From NCBI GenBank assembly GCA_037501455.1, contig CM074860.1, positions 22,341,001-22,405,000 of the forward strand: a stretch of 64,000 nt of DNA, written 5' to 3'. The notes below the pieces were generated by a model that ran no database searches, was not told the origin of the DNA, and worked only from the letters and a program-made list of their open reading frames with translations. The position numbers and the translations under genes were made by a program. The DNA is from Lantana camara (Eukaryota > Streptophyta > Magnoliopsida > Lamiales > Verbenaceae). Positions 1 through 11,344 of this stretch are shown in pieces (the first letter of the stretch is position 1; each line of letters starts with the position of its first letter).

Positions 1-5
1 ACAAG

Positions 6-17
6 TGGTATCAGAGC
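6..17 (+). other. Primer binding site (initiator-Met tRNA)
   Basis: TGGTATCAGAGC is the standard plant primer binding site complementary to the 3' end of tRNA-iMet. It sits two bases after the 5' LTR terminus, where minus-strand DNA synthesis would start. Confidence 0.93.
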
Positions 18-279
18 CACCTCGTTAATCGTGTTGCTGATTCGTCTCAATTATTCTGAATTTGGTAGAAATTCTTAGGCTTAGATGCGAATTAGGTATT
101 CATGAGTTCTTTTAGAAAGCCTGAAATACGAAACTGTAATTTTTCCTGAATTTCTAAAATTGTTTTCTTAAATTGTGATTTTGAAAACCGTTTTGATTGA
201 AATATGTTTAAATCGAATTTTTAATTTTTGGATTGAACCGGGTTTTCGAGAAACCCAGAAATACGAAACGAACACGAAA

Positions 280-530
280 AGCAACGAGCCTAGGCGTGCT
301 AGCATGTTGCACGCCCAGGCCCGTCGCGCCGCCCAGCTCCTCCCGCAACAGCGCGGGAGCCGTCCCGGGCGCGCCCGTCCCGCAACCGCGCGGGACGCCT
401 GCCCAGTCCGCCTAGTCGCGGCAGGCGCATGATGCGCGGCCGGCGCGCGCACGCGAGCGGCAACGGCCGCGCGCTGTGCGCGCGCTGCTGCGCGTCTGTG
501 CCGCGCGCGGCTAGGCCCCTTTTCGGGCCC
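280..530 (+). other. GC-rich structured block in the copia leader
   Basis: About 250 bases of very high GC content lie inside an otherwise AT-rich leader. The block contains repeated self-complementary pieces such as CCCGC...GCGGGA (near 340-358 and 380-396) and runs of GCGC. Open frames across it on both strands (for example 168-452 minus) have the Arg/Ala-rich composition expected from GC-rich noncoding DNA and are not called as genes. Confidence 0.6.
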
Positions 531-1697
531 GTTTTCGTGTTTCGTGTTTTCGTGTTTTCAGTCCGTAAAATCCCGATTTAATTTTATTTTAATTTTGTCT
601 TTTAAAATCAGTTTTGTTAAAATAAAATTATTTTAAAATTTTGATTAAATTGGGATTTTTGAGAAATTAAAAGCGATTTGGATTTTGGAAAAATTATAAA
701 TTTTATTTTCTGAAAATAATGAAAGAATAAAATTATTAATTTTGGAAATTAATTGGAATTTTATTGGTTTATTGTTTTTCGGGTTTTATTGAAAAGGCTC
801 TTGAACAAGAATTGCATCTAAGTCGTGTTTTAAGTCATTAGGACTTGAAACGAGAATTTTAATTTATTGGCTAAATTTAAATTCTCGCAAAAGCATGTTA
901 GGTGATCATGGGTTTAGATCTATGTATGGTTTTAATTTATGCACATGGATGGTTTAAATTGGGGTTGGAGCCCTATAGTTGCGTTTTTCAATTGAGGTTG
1001 GAGCCTCACTTATGTGCGTACTGTTATGTGATTTATTATGTGGCTTTCCATATTACTGTTTTTGAGGCCGGGGTATGCCCCGTGTAATTGTCTAAGGCCA
1101 ATATGAAGATTGAGCCTTATTACTTTATGTCTTTTTCCTTTTATTGTAATTTGAGAGTAGAGATAGGTGGTGAGGTTTTTATTTTCATTTTGGAGACAAT
1201 GCACCCAAGGAGTAAGATGGACCACATTCAAGTAACAAGGAGGCCATAAGTGAAGACCCCTCAAAATGTTAGGGAGGGGAATCTCAATTGTTAAATGTAA
1301 TAGAGATAGGGCTCGTATTTTGTTACCGCTTTCCCTTATGTGATTTGAACTGTTTATGTGGCATGTATGTTAGAACTTGTGATTGTGGAGTGGCTCCCAC
1401 ATATCACGCATAAGATAGGTAGAACCCATGATCATTACATGTTAGTATCATGCTAGGACATGTTATCTGTTTATGTGCTTGTTTGAAATGCATTTAAGTG
1501 TACTTGCATTAATCAAGACTAATAAAATTGGATAACATATATGTTGGTGAGGTCGAACCGGACAACTCTCCGGTTGATTCGAAAATTCCCATTAAATATT
1601 AAGCTAATTTCGAACAAATAGGTGTTTAATTCGAGATGCAAATTTTGAATTAAATTCCTAGCATTCCATCAATAGGTTTTAAGTTTAGTAAGTAAAG

Positions 1698-2036
1698 CTA
1701 GTTATTGTCCGCGAGTCGTGGGATAACTAGTGGAGCTTATTAGTTCTTAGTTACCTAATTAATCATTTTAAATGATCAATATTTCGTGGTCAATTTTAGC
1801 AAGGGCGATGTCCGCGAGTCGTGGGTCGTTCGAACTAAGTTTTGGTCATGATCTTATGATTGATGGGTCTAGCTTAACGCCTAAGTAAATATGGATGTCG
1901 CACGAGTCGTGGGTCCATATTGAAAGATAGGTGATGCAAAAACAATTACTAAGAGTTCTAAAGGTGTTAGAATTGGTAAGTTGTACCTACCTAGGGTTCT
2001 TACTTAGAATGTCCGCGAGTCGTGGGTTCGAGGTAA
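1698..2036 (+). promoter_or_regulatory. Array of four stem-loops with a conserved loop, upstream of gag
   Basis: The 17-nt sequence TGTCCGCGAGTCGTGGG occurs at 1706-1722, 1809-1825 and 2010-2026, and an 18-nt variant (TGTCGCACGAGTCGTGGG) at 1896-1913. Each is flanked directly by complementary arms that differ completely between copies: CTAGTTAT/ATAACTAG, GGGCGA/TCGTTC (two G-U pairs), AATATGGA/TCCATATT and TTACTTAGAA/TTCGAGGTAA (one mismatch, one wobble). Inside the loop CGCG pairs with CGTG around an AGT triloop; the variant has CACG, so the G-U pair becomes A-U. Conserved loop plus covarying stems indicates selected RNA structure. A role in genomic RNA packaging or dimerisation is inferred from position only. 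Confidence 0.8.
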
Positions 2037-2232
2037 AATGCCTAGGATCTTAGTACCCATTGGGAAACGTGTTCCTCTTAGATCTTTGGGAATTCTAGAT
2101 CTTTGAAAAACAGTGGGAGCTACAATAGATTAAAGACCTTATCTTTTGTATATCGTTATAATTCAGCATGCTCACTAGTTCTCTGTTTTACCATTTAGGT
2201 CGTAGATTCTGTGATTCTCTACGTGTTTTGAA

Positions 2233-5200
2233 ATGGCAACCAAAAACCCTCTTGTATCGATCCTCGAGTCAAACAAGTTGACTGGTCCCAACTATTCTGA
2301 TTGGCTGAGGAATCTAAAAATCATTTTAGATTCTGAGAAGAGAACTTATGTTCTCTTCGCAGGGAAACCTAGTCCCGAAGGGGAGGCTCCCACTCGGGCC
2401 GAGCGGGATGCGATTCAGAAGTGGAAGGATGATAATCTCCAAGCCCGTTGCCTTATGTTGGCTAACATGTCTCCGGACTTGCAAAGGCAACATGAGGCCA
2501 TGGAATTTGCTTGGGAGATTTACGACCACTTAGAGCAACTTTACCGCCCTCATGAACGTGTTACAAGGTATAACACTTCAAAGGAATTGTTCCACTTGAG
2601 AATGAGGGAAGGTTCGAGTGTCCATGAATATGGACTCAAGTTTCTTGCCCTTACTGAGAAACTTGCTTCCATGGACATGCCACTGAAAGATGAACTTTCA
2701 GTGGATTTGTTGCTAGCTTCGCTCCCACCATCATTCAACCCATTTGTCCTTAACTTCAACATGAATCATGCTGGTGCTACTGTAGCTGAGCTGATTAGTT
2801 AGCTTGTGACTGCTGAAAGCACGATCAAGAAGGACAATAAGGTTCTGATGGTGAATGCTCCATCTTCCTCTTCTGGGCCTTCAAAAGGTAAGGGCAAGAA
2901 AGCCCAAAAGAAGAAAAAGAAACCCCTTAGGCCCACTGGTGGCATTTCGAAGGGGAAGGCCCAAAAGAAGAAGCGTGATCAGAAAGAGGATGTTTGCTTC
3001 CATTGTGGCAAAGCGGGACATTGGAGGAGAAACTGCCCAGAGTACAAGGCTACTCTAAAGAAAGGTATCTTTCTCGTTGAAGTAAATCTTTCTATTAATT
3101 CTAGTTCTTGGGTACGTGATACCGGTTGTGGAACTCATATCTGTAATGATGTACAGATGCTAAGTGAGGTCCAACAACTCAAAGAAGGAGAATGTGTCTT
3201 GAAGATCGGCGATGGCTCAAACGTTGAAGCTCGAGCTTTAGGCACAATTAGATTAGATTTAGGTAGTTTTGAGTTAGTATTAAACAAAGTCCTTTATGTA
3301 CCGAGCATTATTCGTAATATAATTTCAGTTCCAATATTAGATTGTGAAGGTTATGAAACTTATATTAAGAATGGTAAATACTTTATCAAGCGGAACAACT
3401 CTTCCGTTCATATCGGTACTCTAACTAATGGACTTTACCTAACTCAAAACATCAATATTATGAATATACAACGAGAAACAAAGCGTAAGAGAGATGACAA
3501 AGTTTCAGCTCCCTTATGGCACGCTAGATTAGGACACATTTCCAAGAACAGAATTAGCAAGATAAACACTTTAGGATCATTCTCTGAAAATGATCTCAAA
3601 GAGTTAACTTCTTGCGAATCCTGTCTCAAAGGAAAAATGTCCAAAGTCCCTTTTAAAGGAACTGTGGAACGTGCCACTAAGGTTTTGGATTTGATCCATA
3701 CTGATGTTTGTGGACCTCTTAGTGTAAGTACTAGAAACAATCATCAGTACTTCATAACCTTTACTGATGACTTTAGTCGGTATGGTTATGTATACTTAAT
3801 GAAGTATAAATCTGAAGCTTTTGAGAAATTCTTAGAATTTCAAAAGGAGGTTGAGAACCAAACTGGTCACAAGATCAAAGCACTTCGATCTGATCGAGTA
3901 GGCGAGTATCTTAGTGAAGAATTCCTTAATCATCTCAAAGATAATGGGATTATCTCTCAGTGGACTCCTCCGGGAACTCCTCAGCTTAATGGAGTTTCTG
4001 AGAGAAGGAATCGAACCCTACTTGATATGGTTCGTTCCATGATTAGTTTCACTGACTTACCACCTTATTTCTGGGGTTATGCCCTAGAAAGTGCAGCAAA
4101 GATTTTGAATCTAGTTCCCTCTAAGTCAGTCCCTAGAACGCCCTATGAAATGTGGCATGGTAAAATCCCTAGTTATTCTTACTTAAGAATTTGGGGTTGT
4201 CCTGCTTACGTGAAGAGGACAGTGGGAGATAAGTTAGAATCTCGTTCTAACTTATGCTACTTTGTAGGTTATCCTAAGGAATCCATAGGATACTACTTCT
4301 ATGATCAATCTGAGCAAAAGGTGTTTGTTTCCAGAAATGCTACTTTTCTGGAGGAACCGTTCCTTAAAGAAAAGAAAGGAAAGATCATAGAATTAGAAGA
4401 AGTACAAAGTGATCCCATACCACCCACTGAAGAAACGTCCCACTCTGATCAACCACAACCAATCACGAATTTCGATACACATGAAAATCCTCCTCTAAGG
4501 CGTTCTGAACGCACTCCTAGACAGTCGGAGAGATGGTATGGATTCTTCCATGAAATCTCTCAAAAGGATAATGATCCTTTAACATATGAAGAGGCACTTT
4601 CAGATTCTGACTCTGAACAGTGGATAGAAGCCATGAAATCCGAAATAGATTCCATGAACTCCAACCAAGTTTGGACCTTGGTAGATTTGCCTGATGGGGT
4701 CAAACCCATAGGTTGCAAATGGATCTTTAAGAGAAAGCTTGGAGTTGATGGAAGCATTGCAGCCTACAAGGCAAGACTGGTTGCAAAAGGATTCACTCAA
4801 AGACCCGGCGTGGACTTTGACGAAACCTTTTCACCAGTTGCAATGCAAAAGTCTATTCGGATCATGCTTGCCATTGCTGCATATTATGACTATGAGATAT
4901 GGCAAATGGATGTGAAAACTGCCTTTCTCAATGGTGACATTGACAAAGACATTTATATGGAGCAACCCATAGGTTTCACATTCAGTGGGAGTGAGCAAAA
5001 GGTTTGCAAACTCCAAAGATCAATCTATGGATTGAAACAGGCTTCTAGGAATTGGAACATTCGATTTGATGAATCAGTTAAAGCGTTTGGCTTCATGCAA
5101 ATTTCGAATGAATCATGTGTGTATAGGAAGGAATTGGAGACCTCAGTGCAATTCTTAGTACTTTATGTTGATGACATCCTTCTTATTGGGAATTCGAAGG

Positions 5201-6153
5201 ATGACATGAAAGTGACTAAGTTATGGTTATCGAACCAATTCGAGATGAAAGATCTTGGTGATGCGTCCTATATCCTTGGAATTAAAATCTATAGAGATAG
5301 ATCTAGAAGGTTAATAGGACTATCACAGTTGATGTACATTGACAAAGTATTGAAGAGATTCAATATGGAGTCAGCAAAGGTTAAGAACCTTCCTATGAGT
5401 GTAGGAACATGTCTTTCAAAGAAAATGTGTCCTAAGACTAACCTTGAGAAGGAAAGAATGACTCATACACCTTATGCATCAGCAATAGGTAGCATAATGT
5501 ATGCAATGTTATGTACTCGACCGGATGTGGCTTATGCACTTAGTGTGACAAGTCGTTTCCAAACTGACCCTGGAGATGGTCACTGGACTGCCGTGAAGAA
5601 TATTCTTAAGTACTTGAAAAGTATTAAAGATTTATTCTTAGTTTACGGAGGTCAGAAAGATCTTACTGTCGAAGGATACTGCGATGCAAGCTTTGCATCT
5701 GACTTAGATGATTTTAAGTCAATGTCAGGATACATTTTCTACCTAAACGGCGGAGCAGTGAGTTGGAAGAGTTCCAAGCAGACTACCACTGCAGATTCGA
5801 CCACTGAGGCCGAATACTTAGCTGCAAATGATGCAGCTAAGGAAGGTGTTTGGATTAGAAACTTCATTCAAGAATTGAATGTTGTTCCTAGCATGAAAGA
5901 CCCCATTACTGTGTTTTGTGACAACACTGGGGCGGTTGCTCAAGCAAGAGAACCAAGATCTCACCAACGGACCAAGCACATTATGAGGAAGTATCACCTA
6001 ATCCGTGATATTATCAAAAGAGGAGATGTGCAAATTGAGAGGGTCACATCAGCAGAGAACGTGGCAGATCCACTTACTAAACCCCTTAGTCGAGAAGCTT
6101 TCCAAGGTCATCTTCAGAAGATGGGACTTAGAGTAGCTTTAGAATGGCTTTGA
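2233..6153 (+). CDS. Copia gag-pol polyprotein, interrupted by one in-frame stop
   Basis: The frame has 1,307 codons including its terminator and encodes the capsid and enzymes for copia retrotransposition. Order: gag with UBN2-type core (residues about 10-190), CCHC zinc knuckle starting CFHCGKAGHW (about 255), protease with DTG (about 296), GAG-pre-integrase LWHARLGH, integrase core with DVCGP, RSDR and E (about 490-610), reverse transcriptase with YVDD (about 978) and RNase H from GYCDASFAS (about 1147). A single TAG at 2803-2805 splits gag from the remainder; the frame is otherwise open, so the element was active fairly recently. The start ATG at 2233 begins the conserved gag N-terminus. 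In integrase, the G after RSDR that is usual in the family is replaced by V. Confidence 0.9.
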
Positions 6154-6157
6154 CGGG

Positions 6158-6169
6158 CAAGTGGGAGAT
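6158..6169 (+). other. Polypurine tract of the copia element
   Basis: The purine-rich stretch CAAGTGGGAGAT directly precedes the TGTTAGGA start of the 3' LTR, the expected primer position for plus-strand DNA synthesis. Confidence 0.8.
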
Positions 6170-7318
6170 TGTTAGGAATAGTGCCCTAGAAAGCCGATTG
6201 TATATCCGCTTTGTGCTTTTCCTTATTGTAATCACAGACAATCTTTGAATGAAATAACGAATTGAGGCAACACTTCTTTATATGCTCTTGTTTGGTATGC
6301 GTTTACTTTATCTGTGCATGTATGAGAACTCCCCTAATCCTGATGACTTTAGGACTCTACCATTTAGGTGAAATGGTTCATGAAACGAGCCCTATATCAC
6401 ATAAGTCATGATTAGTAAAATACTCCAAGCCGATGAGTCCTACAGACAGTGGGAGTGTCAACCTGACTCCTCTAAGGCTTGCTTGTGGGATCACGCCCTT
6501 AAGAAGGACCACCTTGTTTCATGGAGGTGGAAAGTGTATAGTTGATACGTGCGTGATACATGAGGGTGCTTACTTTAATAAGTAAGTTCACTGAGGTACC
6601 CCGTGTGAGAACATTCCTAAATGGGAAAGGAAGTTTCTATTTCAGGAAATGGAAACTTCCAGATTAGGAAATATCTCACGAGTCATTGATGTGATTAATT
6701 GATCCTTAGACTTGAGGTTCCTTGTCACTTTATGAGTTAACTCTGTAGTCTTAGGTATAAGCTTTAAAGGGTGTCGCCTTAGACAACTGATTCAAGGCTT
6801 ATGCTGGGGCTGCACAAGTGACTCATGAAAGTGAATGAGAATCAAGAAAGGACCTACACTTGCATTTGCAAGGTGATCTCTTATTGTGTAAGTCATTCAT
6901 ATGCCATATGGAGTCCTTGGCCAAGGCAGTAGATCAAGACATCAAGAAAAGAGTTTCTTGGATTGAGATCAAATGGATATGAAATGCACTTAGCTTTGAG
7001 ACCGGATTATTAGGGTTCTGATTATTCCCTTGCCCTAGATCTTGGTTGAGAGATAGTAAGTAGGAGGATTGTATCTCACATGAATCAATGACTTAAAGGT
7101 TCTGTCGAATCCGAAACATTCCAATTCAGCTAGGGGTTAAACACCTGTTGCGAGACTATGGTCGTTTAATCTGTGGACTGATTAATTAATTAGTGAATTA
7201 ATTAATTAGGGTCACTGCTAATTGAATTGAGAACCTAGAGGGTCACACACAACAACTTGGTTACATGAGTTGAGGCTTGAAAATGATTAAACGAGTTAAT
7301 CGGGCCAAGAGGGTTCCA

Positions 7319-7375
7319 CACGTGTGAAATCACACGTGTGGCTCACGTGAGTGACACGTGTCACTGTGACACGTG
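7319..7375 (+). promoter_or_regulatory. Five CACGTG (G-box/ABRE core) sites in the copia LTR
   Basis: CACGTG occurs at 7319, 7333, 7344, 7355 and 7370, each within a longer palindrome such as CACACGTGTG. Plant bZIP and bHLH factors bind this core, often in ABA or light responses. The cluster lies about 350 bp upstream of the LTR TATA box, as an enhancer would, and is kept in the two other LTR copies of the window. Confidence 0.6.
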
Positions 7376-7722
7376 TGTATATATATATATTATATATATA
7401 TATATATTAAATAATTAATTAGTTAATTATTTAATAGACTTTGGTTTAATTGTGAATTAAAAAGAAAGTCTAATTTTGGAGAAAATAATCTAGTTGATTA
7501 ATTATGAATTAATTAATTAGATAAAATAAGTTATTTATTTTTATAATAAATAAAGTATAAAATTATCCAAAAATAGTTTGGATATTTTTAGCTCTCTTAA
7601 AAGTTGACTAGAATTAGAATTCAAAGTCAAAGTTGGAAAATACTTGGTGATCAAGTAATAGGAGAGAGAGGAACCAAATCCTAGTCCAATAAGGACTAGG
7701 TTCGGCCGCCCCTCCCCTTTCC

Positions 7723-7730
7723 TATATATA
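7723..7730 (+). promoter_or_regulatory. LTR TATA box
   Basis: TATATATA follows a CCCTTTCC stretch and precedes a conserved GGGGAGCTC. The corresponding solo LTR has TATAAATA at the same place (about 53770-53777). It is the likely start-site determinant of the element's RNA. Confidence 0.55.
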
Positions 7731-8118
7731 GGGGAGCTCATGCTCCCCTTTAGAGCTAATTGACAATTCTTGGTTCATGTGTTGAACACCTTCCTTTCTC
7801 CAAGATTAAATTAAACCCTAGGTTAAGCCTAAACACTAACTAGAGAACTAGCATCCTTACTAGTTAGATTGTGATCAAGTTGGTGGACTTTCTCTAGAGA
7901 CTTCAAGTTAGAAGTTTGAAGATTCGAGCTTTACCAAGGAGAGGGGATCAAGCCGCGAGAAGAGCGTTCTTGGGTGGCTTGAAACGCTTCAAGAAAGAAT
8001 AAAAGAAAAGTAAGTTTTCTTTCTTTACGAATTTGGTTACACGATTACGAGTCCTAGATCTTTTTGTTGGGAAATTTTTTTTAAATTCCGCTGCTTTCTG
8101 ATTCGTGTTTTCCAACAG

Positions 8119-10057
8119 ACCCCTCATTTCCCTTGTCCTGGGCCCAAGAGCTGGCAAATACTCTAAGAAACGTGCGCTGGCTTATCAAGGCCAAAGAGCT
8201 GATGGATGATGAGGAGGTCTTATTTCTTTGTGGGCTCATGAATGACCCCGAAATGATTAGAAATCCACCCACTCAAAGTTTGGAGAGAGATAGTTAGATC
8301 CTAGGGAACTAACTTTAGATAGGATTGCTGACTTAATCCTTGTATTTTGTTGAGTTTGCAAGGATGAGTTGACCCTCGTTCTCCTCTTTTTCAGGTGCAA
8401 GTATACTAATGGCCAGAAGTGGAGGAATAAGGAATGTGGCCAATCTTCTGAATGCTCGTGAGCTGCAACAACAGCAGCCCAAAACCAGCAGCAACCGTCC
8501 CAGAACCAGCAAGGGCAAAATCAGGGCTGAGGGGCCGGCCGAGGAGACACTCGAGGGGGCCACCAAGGGGCCAGTTCCAGTTCAACCGGCCGGGGCCGAG
8601 GGGAAAACCGGGCGGTCACTCCCGAAACCCGCATAGTTCCGAGGCGAAGAGTCACCCCTCAAGACAACCAGCAGCAACCGCGCACGAGCGTTGTAATAAG
8701 AGAGTCTCCAGGGGGCTATGCTTAGCCCTCTCGGAAGAGAAAGAGGATGCCTGATGCCATTCCGATAGTTGGCAAAGGCAAGCAAGTTGTCGAGGACGAC
8801 TGTGGGGATAGAGACACTTTCTCCTCAGAGGAGGACCAACTATGGAACTTTGAACGCAAGGGAGATAATGCATTGCAACGTGCGCCGAGTGAGGGCCCTA
8901 CAATGCTGAGCAACCACAACTTCGTTTGGAACATAACCTATGGGCTCTATCAGAGGGTCCAGTTCACTGGGGATTATAGAAAACTATACTCCCAGAGAAC
9001 GAAGCAAGTGGCTGAAGATCTCGCTCATGCGCTTATTTTCTTAAAATCTTTCATTCCCCTTATTCCTTTCAAATGTTTCCTTATAATTCCGAAAAACACT
9101 AAGTGTAGGAACTTTTTCTTTACAAAATGCAGCAGGTGCTCCCGAGGGTCAGAAACCTCCAACGTCAAGCGACTGTGTACTCCGAGCGCAAAGCCAAGTA
9201 CAAAAAGATGGCGCGCTCAGCTGACCTGGCCCAGCTCCAGGAGGAGATGGATGTTCTGAAGGCTCACCTAGAATCCCTCGAGACCAAACATGCCAAAGTC
9301 AAGAAAGAGCTTGAGAAGTCTGAGGCATCAAGGAAGAAGCATCGAGCGGAAGCGACGAGGCTCACTGATACTAACAAGAAGCTGGTGGAGGATGTGAATG
9401 GGTGGATTGTGAAGTTTAACGTGGATGAGAAGCAGTACACTGAGGCCACCAAGAAGGCTTGTGAGGAGGAGTTTAGCAGGGTACTTCCCCAGCGTATAGC
9501 AACCGCTAATCGTGAGGCCCTTATTAAGTTCTGCCATTCCAAGGCTTTTGGGTTCGCCGCTAACTTCCACTGTTATGATGAGGCTCAGAATGCCTTCAAC
9601 TTGGCGGTTGAACAACTCATCCATTTGGGCTTGGCGGATGCCTCCTCTCGAGGGCGCACAGACACGGGACTCCGTTTTGATGAGCGTTGTGCAGTCCCTG
9701 AGGAGGGCAAAGAGGACCCCGGCCAACCTGACTGAGCCTGAGTACAATTACTTGGTTGATATTCTCCAAGATGAATTCATGAGTACTCGTCAGGCGGAGG
9801 AGGCGCCTCATACTGAAGAGAACAACGAGGGGGTAATGAAGCTGTATCTACCCCCAAGGGCTAACTTGCCAACACGATCCAAGCGCCGGCCGATAAGAAT
9901 ACCCCCGCTCCAACGGCTGAGTCCATTGTGCCACTCAATGCTCCTGCCTCCAATACTCAGACTCCACAAGCCCAAGAGCCTACTCCTCAGGGCTCTAACT
10001 CCATCAACAGAAGTGGTGGACCTCGAAGAAGCTCCGGAGCAAAATGTTCAGCCCTGA
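8119..10057 (+). pseudogene. Antisense extra ORF of the Tat element (coiled-coil protein), broken
   Basis: Coding segments on the strand opposite to pol run from a frame open at 8119-8296 (SWAQELANTLRNVRWLIKAK), through 8409-9003 with frame changes, to 9127-9735, and finish in another frame at a stop near 10057 (ending EAPEQNVQP). The 9130-9720 part has a long Lys/Glu-rich coiled coil (about residues 35-115 of that segment). The 9005-9126 stretch is T-rich and ends TTTACAAAATGCAG, so it may be an intron. Extra ORFs antisense to pol between integrase and the 3' LTR are known in Tat elements; the function is unknown. The copia insertion at 8117 removed its upstream part. Confidence 0.6.
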
Positions 10058-10061
10058 TTTG

Positions 10062-10077
10062 CCCCCCCCCCCCCCCC
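10062..10077 (+). repeat. Run of 16 C
   Basis: A homopolymer of 16 cytosines directly follows the antisense ORF stop. A second 16-C run lies at 16524-16539 in the gag of the same element and an interrupted one near 15658-15678. Confidence 0.9.
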
Positions 10078-10339
10078 TATAAAGCTTTATCATTCCCTCT
10101 TTTAGTTTTGCAATGTGTTGTTTCTTTTTTGTGAAAGACTTTCATGGGCTATCAAGCCCCTTTGGCGTGTAACTTCGAGTGTCGCCTCATTTTCTTAATG
10201 AATGAATGTTTCCATTTTCCTGCAATGCTTACTCTTTATGCATTTTACTTTGCGCTCGTTTCATCGAACTCTTCGCAATAAGAGTTGAGTAAAAAGCTAC
10301 ATGGTATCCTGAACTTGTAAAATTATGCCAAGTCTTTTA

Positions 10340-10935
10340 ACAAACGTGAGGGGAATGTTCTGAGGGGCCCTGGTTAAGACTTATGAGAACTTGTCAAAAA
10401 GTTTTCCGTAAGTACTGCCTTTAGCGAACACGAGGGTCCTTATTCGAGGGTACCCTGGTTTAGACTTATAAAAACTGGTTTAAAAACTTTTATGAACGTT
10501 GGACACAAGGGGTTCGCTTGGGCCCCTGGTCACCTTAAGGTATCTTAAAAATTTGCAATAAGCACGAGGGACCCCATTCTAAAGATTCCCTAATTATTTT
10601 AAGAATTTTTCGCAAGAATTCGTAAAGCACACGAGGGGTTCTCATTTGAGGGTTCCCTGGTTATTTAGTGAATTATCTTGCAAGTTTGGAGAGAACACGA
10701 AGGGCCCTTCTCAAGGGTTCTCTGGTTAACATTTGGCGCTTCGAGCGTCCATTTCAAATGAATCGCGAGGGACCTTTTTACAAGGGTGCCCTGGTCATTT
10801 CCGAACTTACACAAGGGTCCTTTTATGAGGGACGCAAGGGACTCATATATGGAGACACCCTGGTCATAGTATGCATGGGGAATTCCTGCTTTGAACGCGA
10901 GGGGCTCGTTTGCGAGGCCAACCTGGTTACTGCAT
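10340..10935 (-). repeat. Degenerate tandem repeat in the 3' noncoding part of the Tat element
   Basis: Nine units of 62-85 bp follow each other. Each contains a CACGAGGG-like motif followed by a CCCTGGTT-like motif; the second motif falls at about 10368, 10453, 10525, 10588, 10655, 10720, 10788, 10858 and 10920. Amplified tandem repeats between pol and the 3' LTR are known in Retand and related Tat elements. Confidence 0.7.
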
Positions 10936-11344
10936 ATGCTCCCGCACATACATCTGTTATAAATTTTCCCAAGTGTTGGGAAACTCCGAGCACGAGTTGG
11001 GAGTAAGAATCTCACTGGCTATTTGGCGGCTTCGAGCGCGAGCCAGAAGCAAGTTCTGGTTGGCTTTACTTTTCGCCTTGAGATCAGCTTTTAGCGTTAT
11101 CGAGCGTTCCGACGAGGGTAAACCTTGATGCGGAGTTTAGCGCTTGATAAGCATAATTTCATACCTGGTAAAGGTGAATCCACTCGCCTTGGGCCTGTGT
11201 GGCTATTGCCTATGTTTCTAAGGGGGAGTTTCTCGTCACATACATGAATATAAGAAAGACCTTATCTATAAAGAAAATTGCTCCATTACATTGCACTTGT
11301 TAATAATAAGTACATCGAGCCCAAAAAAGTAGGTCTTTACAAAA

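Larger units (their letters stand above)
18..2232 (+). other. Long untranslated leader of the copia element
   Basis: The 2.2 kb between primer binding site and gag start hold no convincing coding sequence. The part after about 540 is AT-rich, while 280-530 is strongly GC-rich. The last 550 bases carry four stem-loops with a shared loop (separate entry). A further hairpin, AACCGG (1556-1561) with CCGGTT (1570-1575), precedes them. Packaging and dimerisation signals of LTR elements normally lie in this part of the RNA, but nothing here proves that role. Confidence 0.75.
1..8117 (+). mobile_element. Ty1/copia LTR retrotransposon, long-LTR (Angela-like), 5' LTR cut by the window edge
   Basis: The first three bases (ACA) are the end of the 5' LTR, which lies off-window. 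They are followed by an initiator-Met tRNA primer binding site (6-17), a 2.2-kb leader, a gag-pol reading frame (2233-6153), a polypurine tract (6158-6169) and a complete 3' LTR (6170-8117). The domain order protease, integrase, RT, RNase H is that of Ty1/copia. The 1.95-kb LTR suggests the Angela lineage, but this is inferred from size only. The element lies inside the Tat gypsy element to its right: the antisense ORF of that element begins in frame directly after position 8117. The other target-site copy is off-window. Confidence 0.93.
6170..8117 (+). repeat. 3' LTR of the copia element
   Basis: The 1,948-bp LTR starts TGTTAGGA and ends TCCAACA, a short terminal inverted repeat with TG...CA borders. 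It carries a cluster of CACGTG boxes (7319-7375), an AT microsatellite (about 7378-7406) and a TATATATA box (7723-7730). A near-identical solo copy stands at 52212-54164 and a diverged one at 40174-42065. Confidence 0.92.

Noticed and set aside
168..452. Ala/Arg-rich frames on both strands at the left edge
   Set aside because: GC-rich leader of the copia element; no domain.
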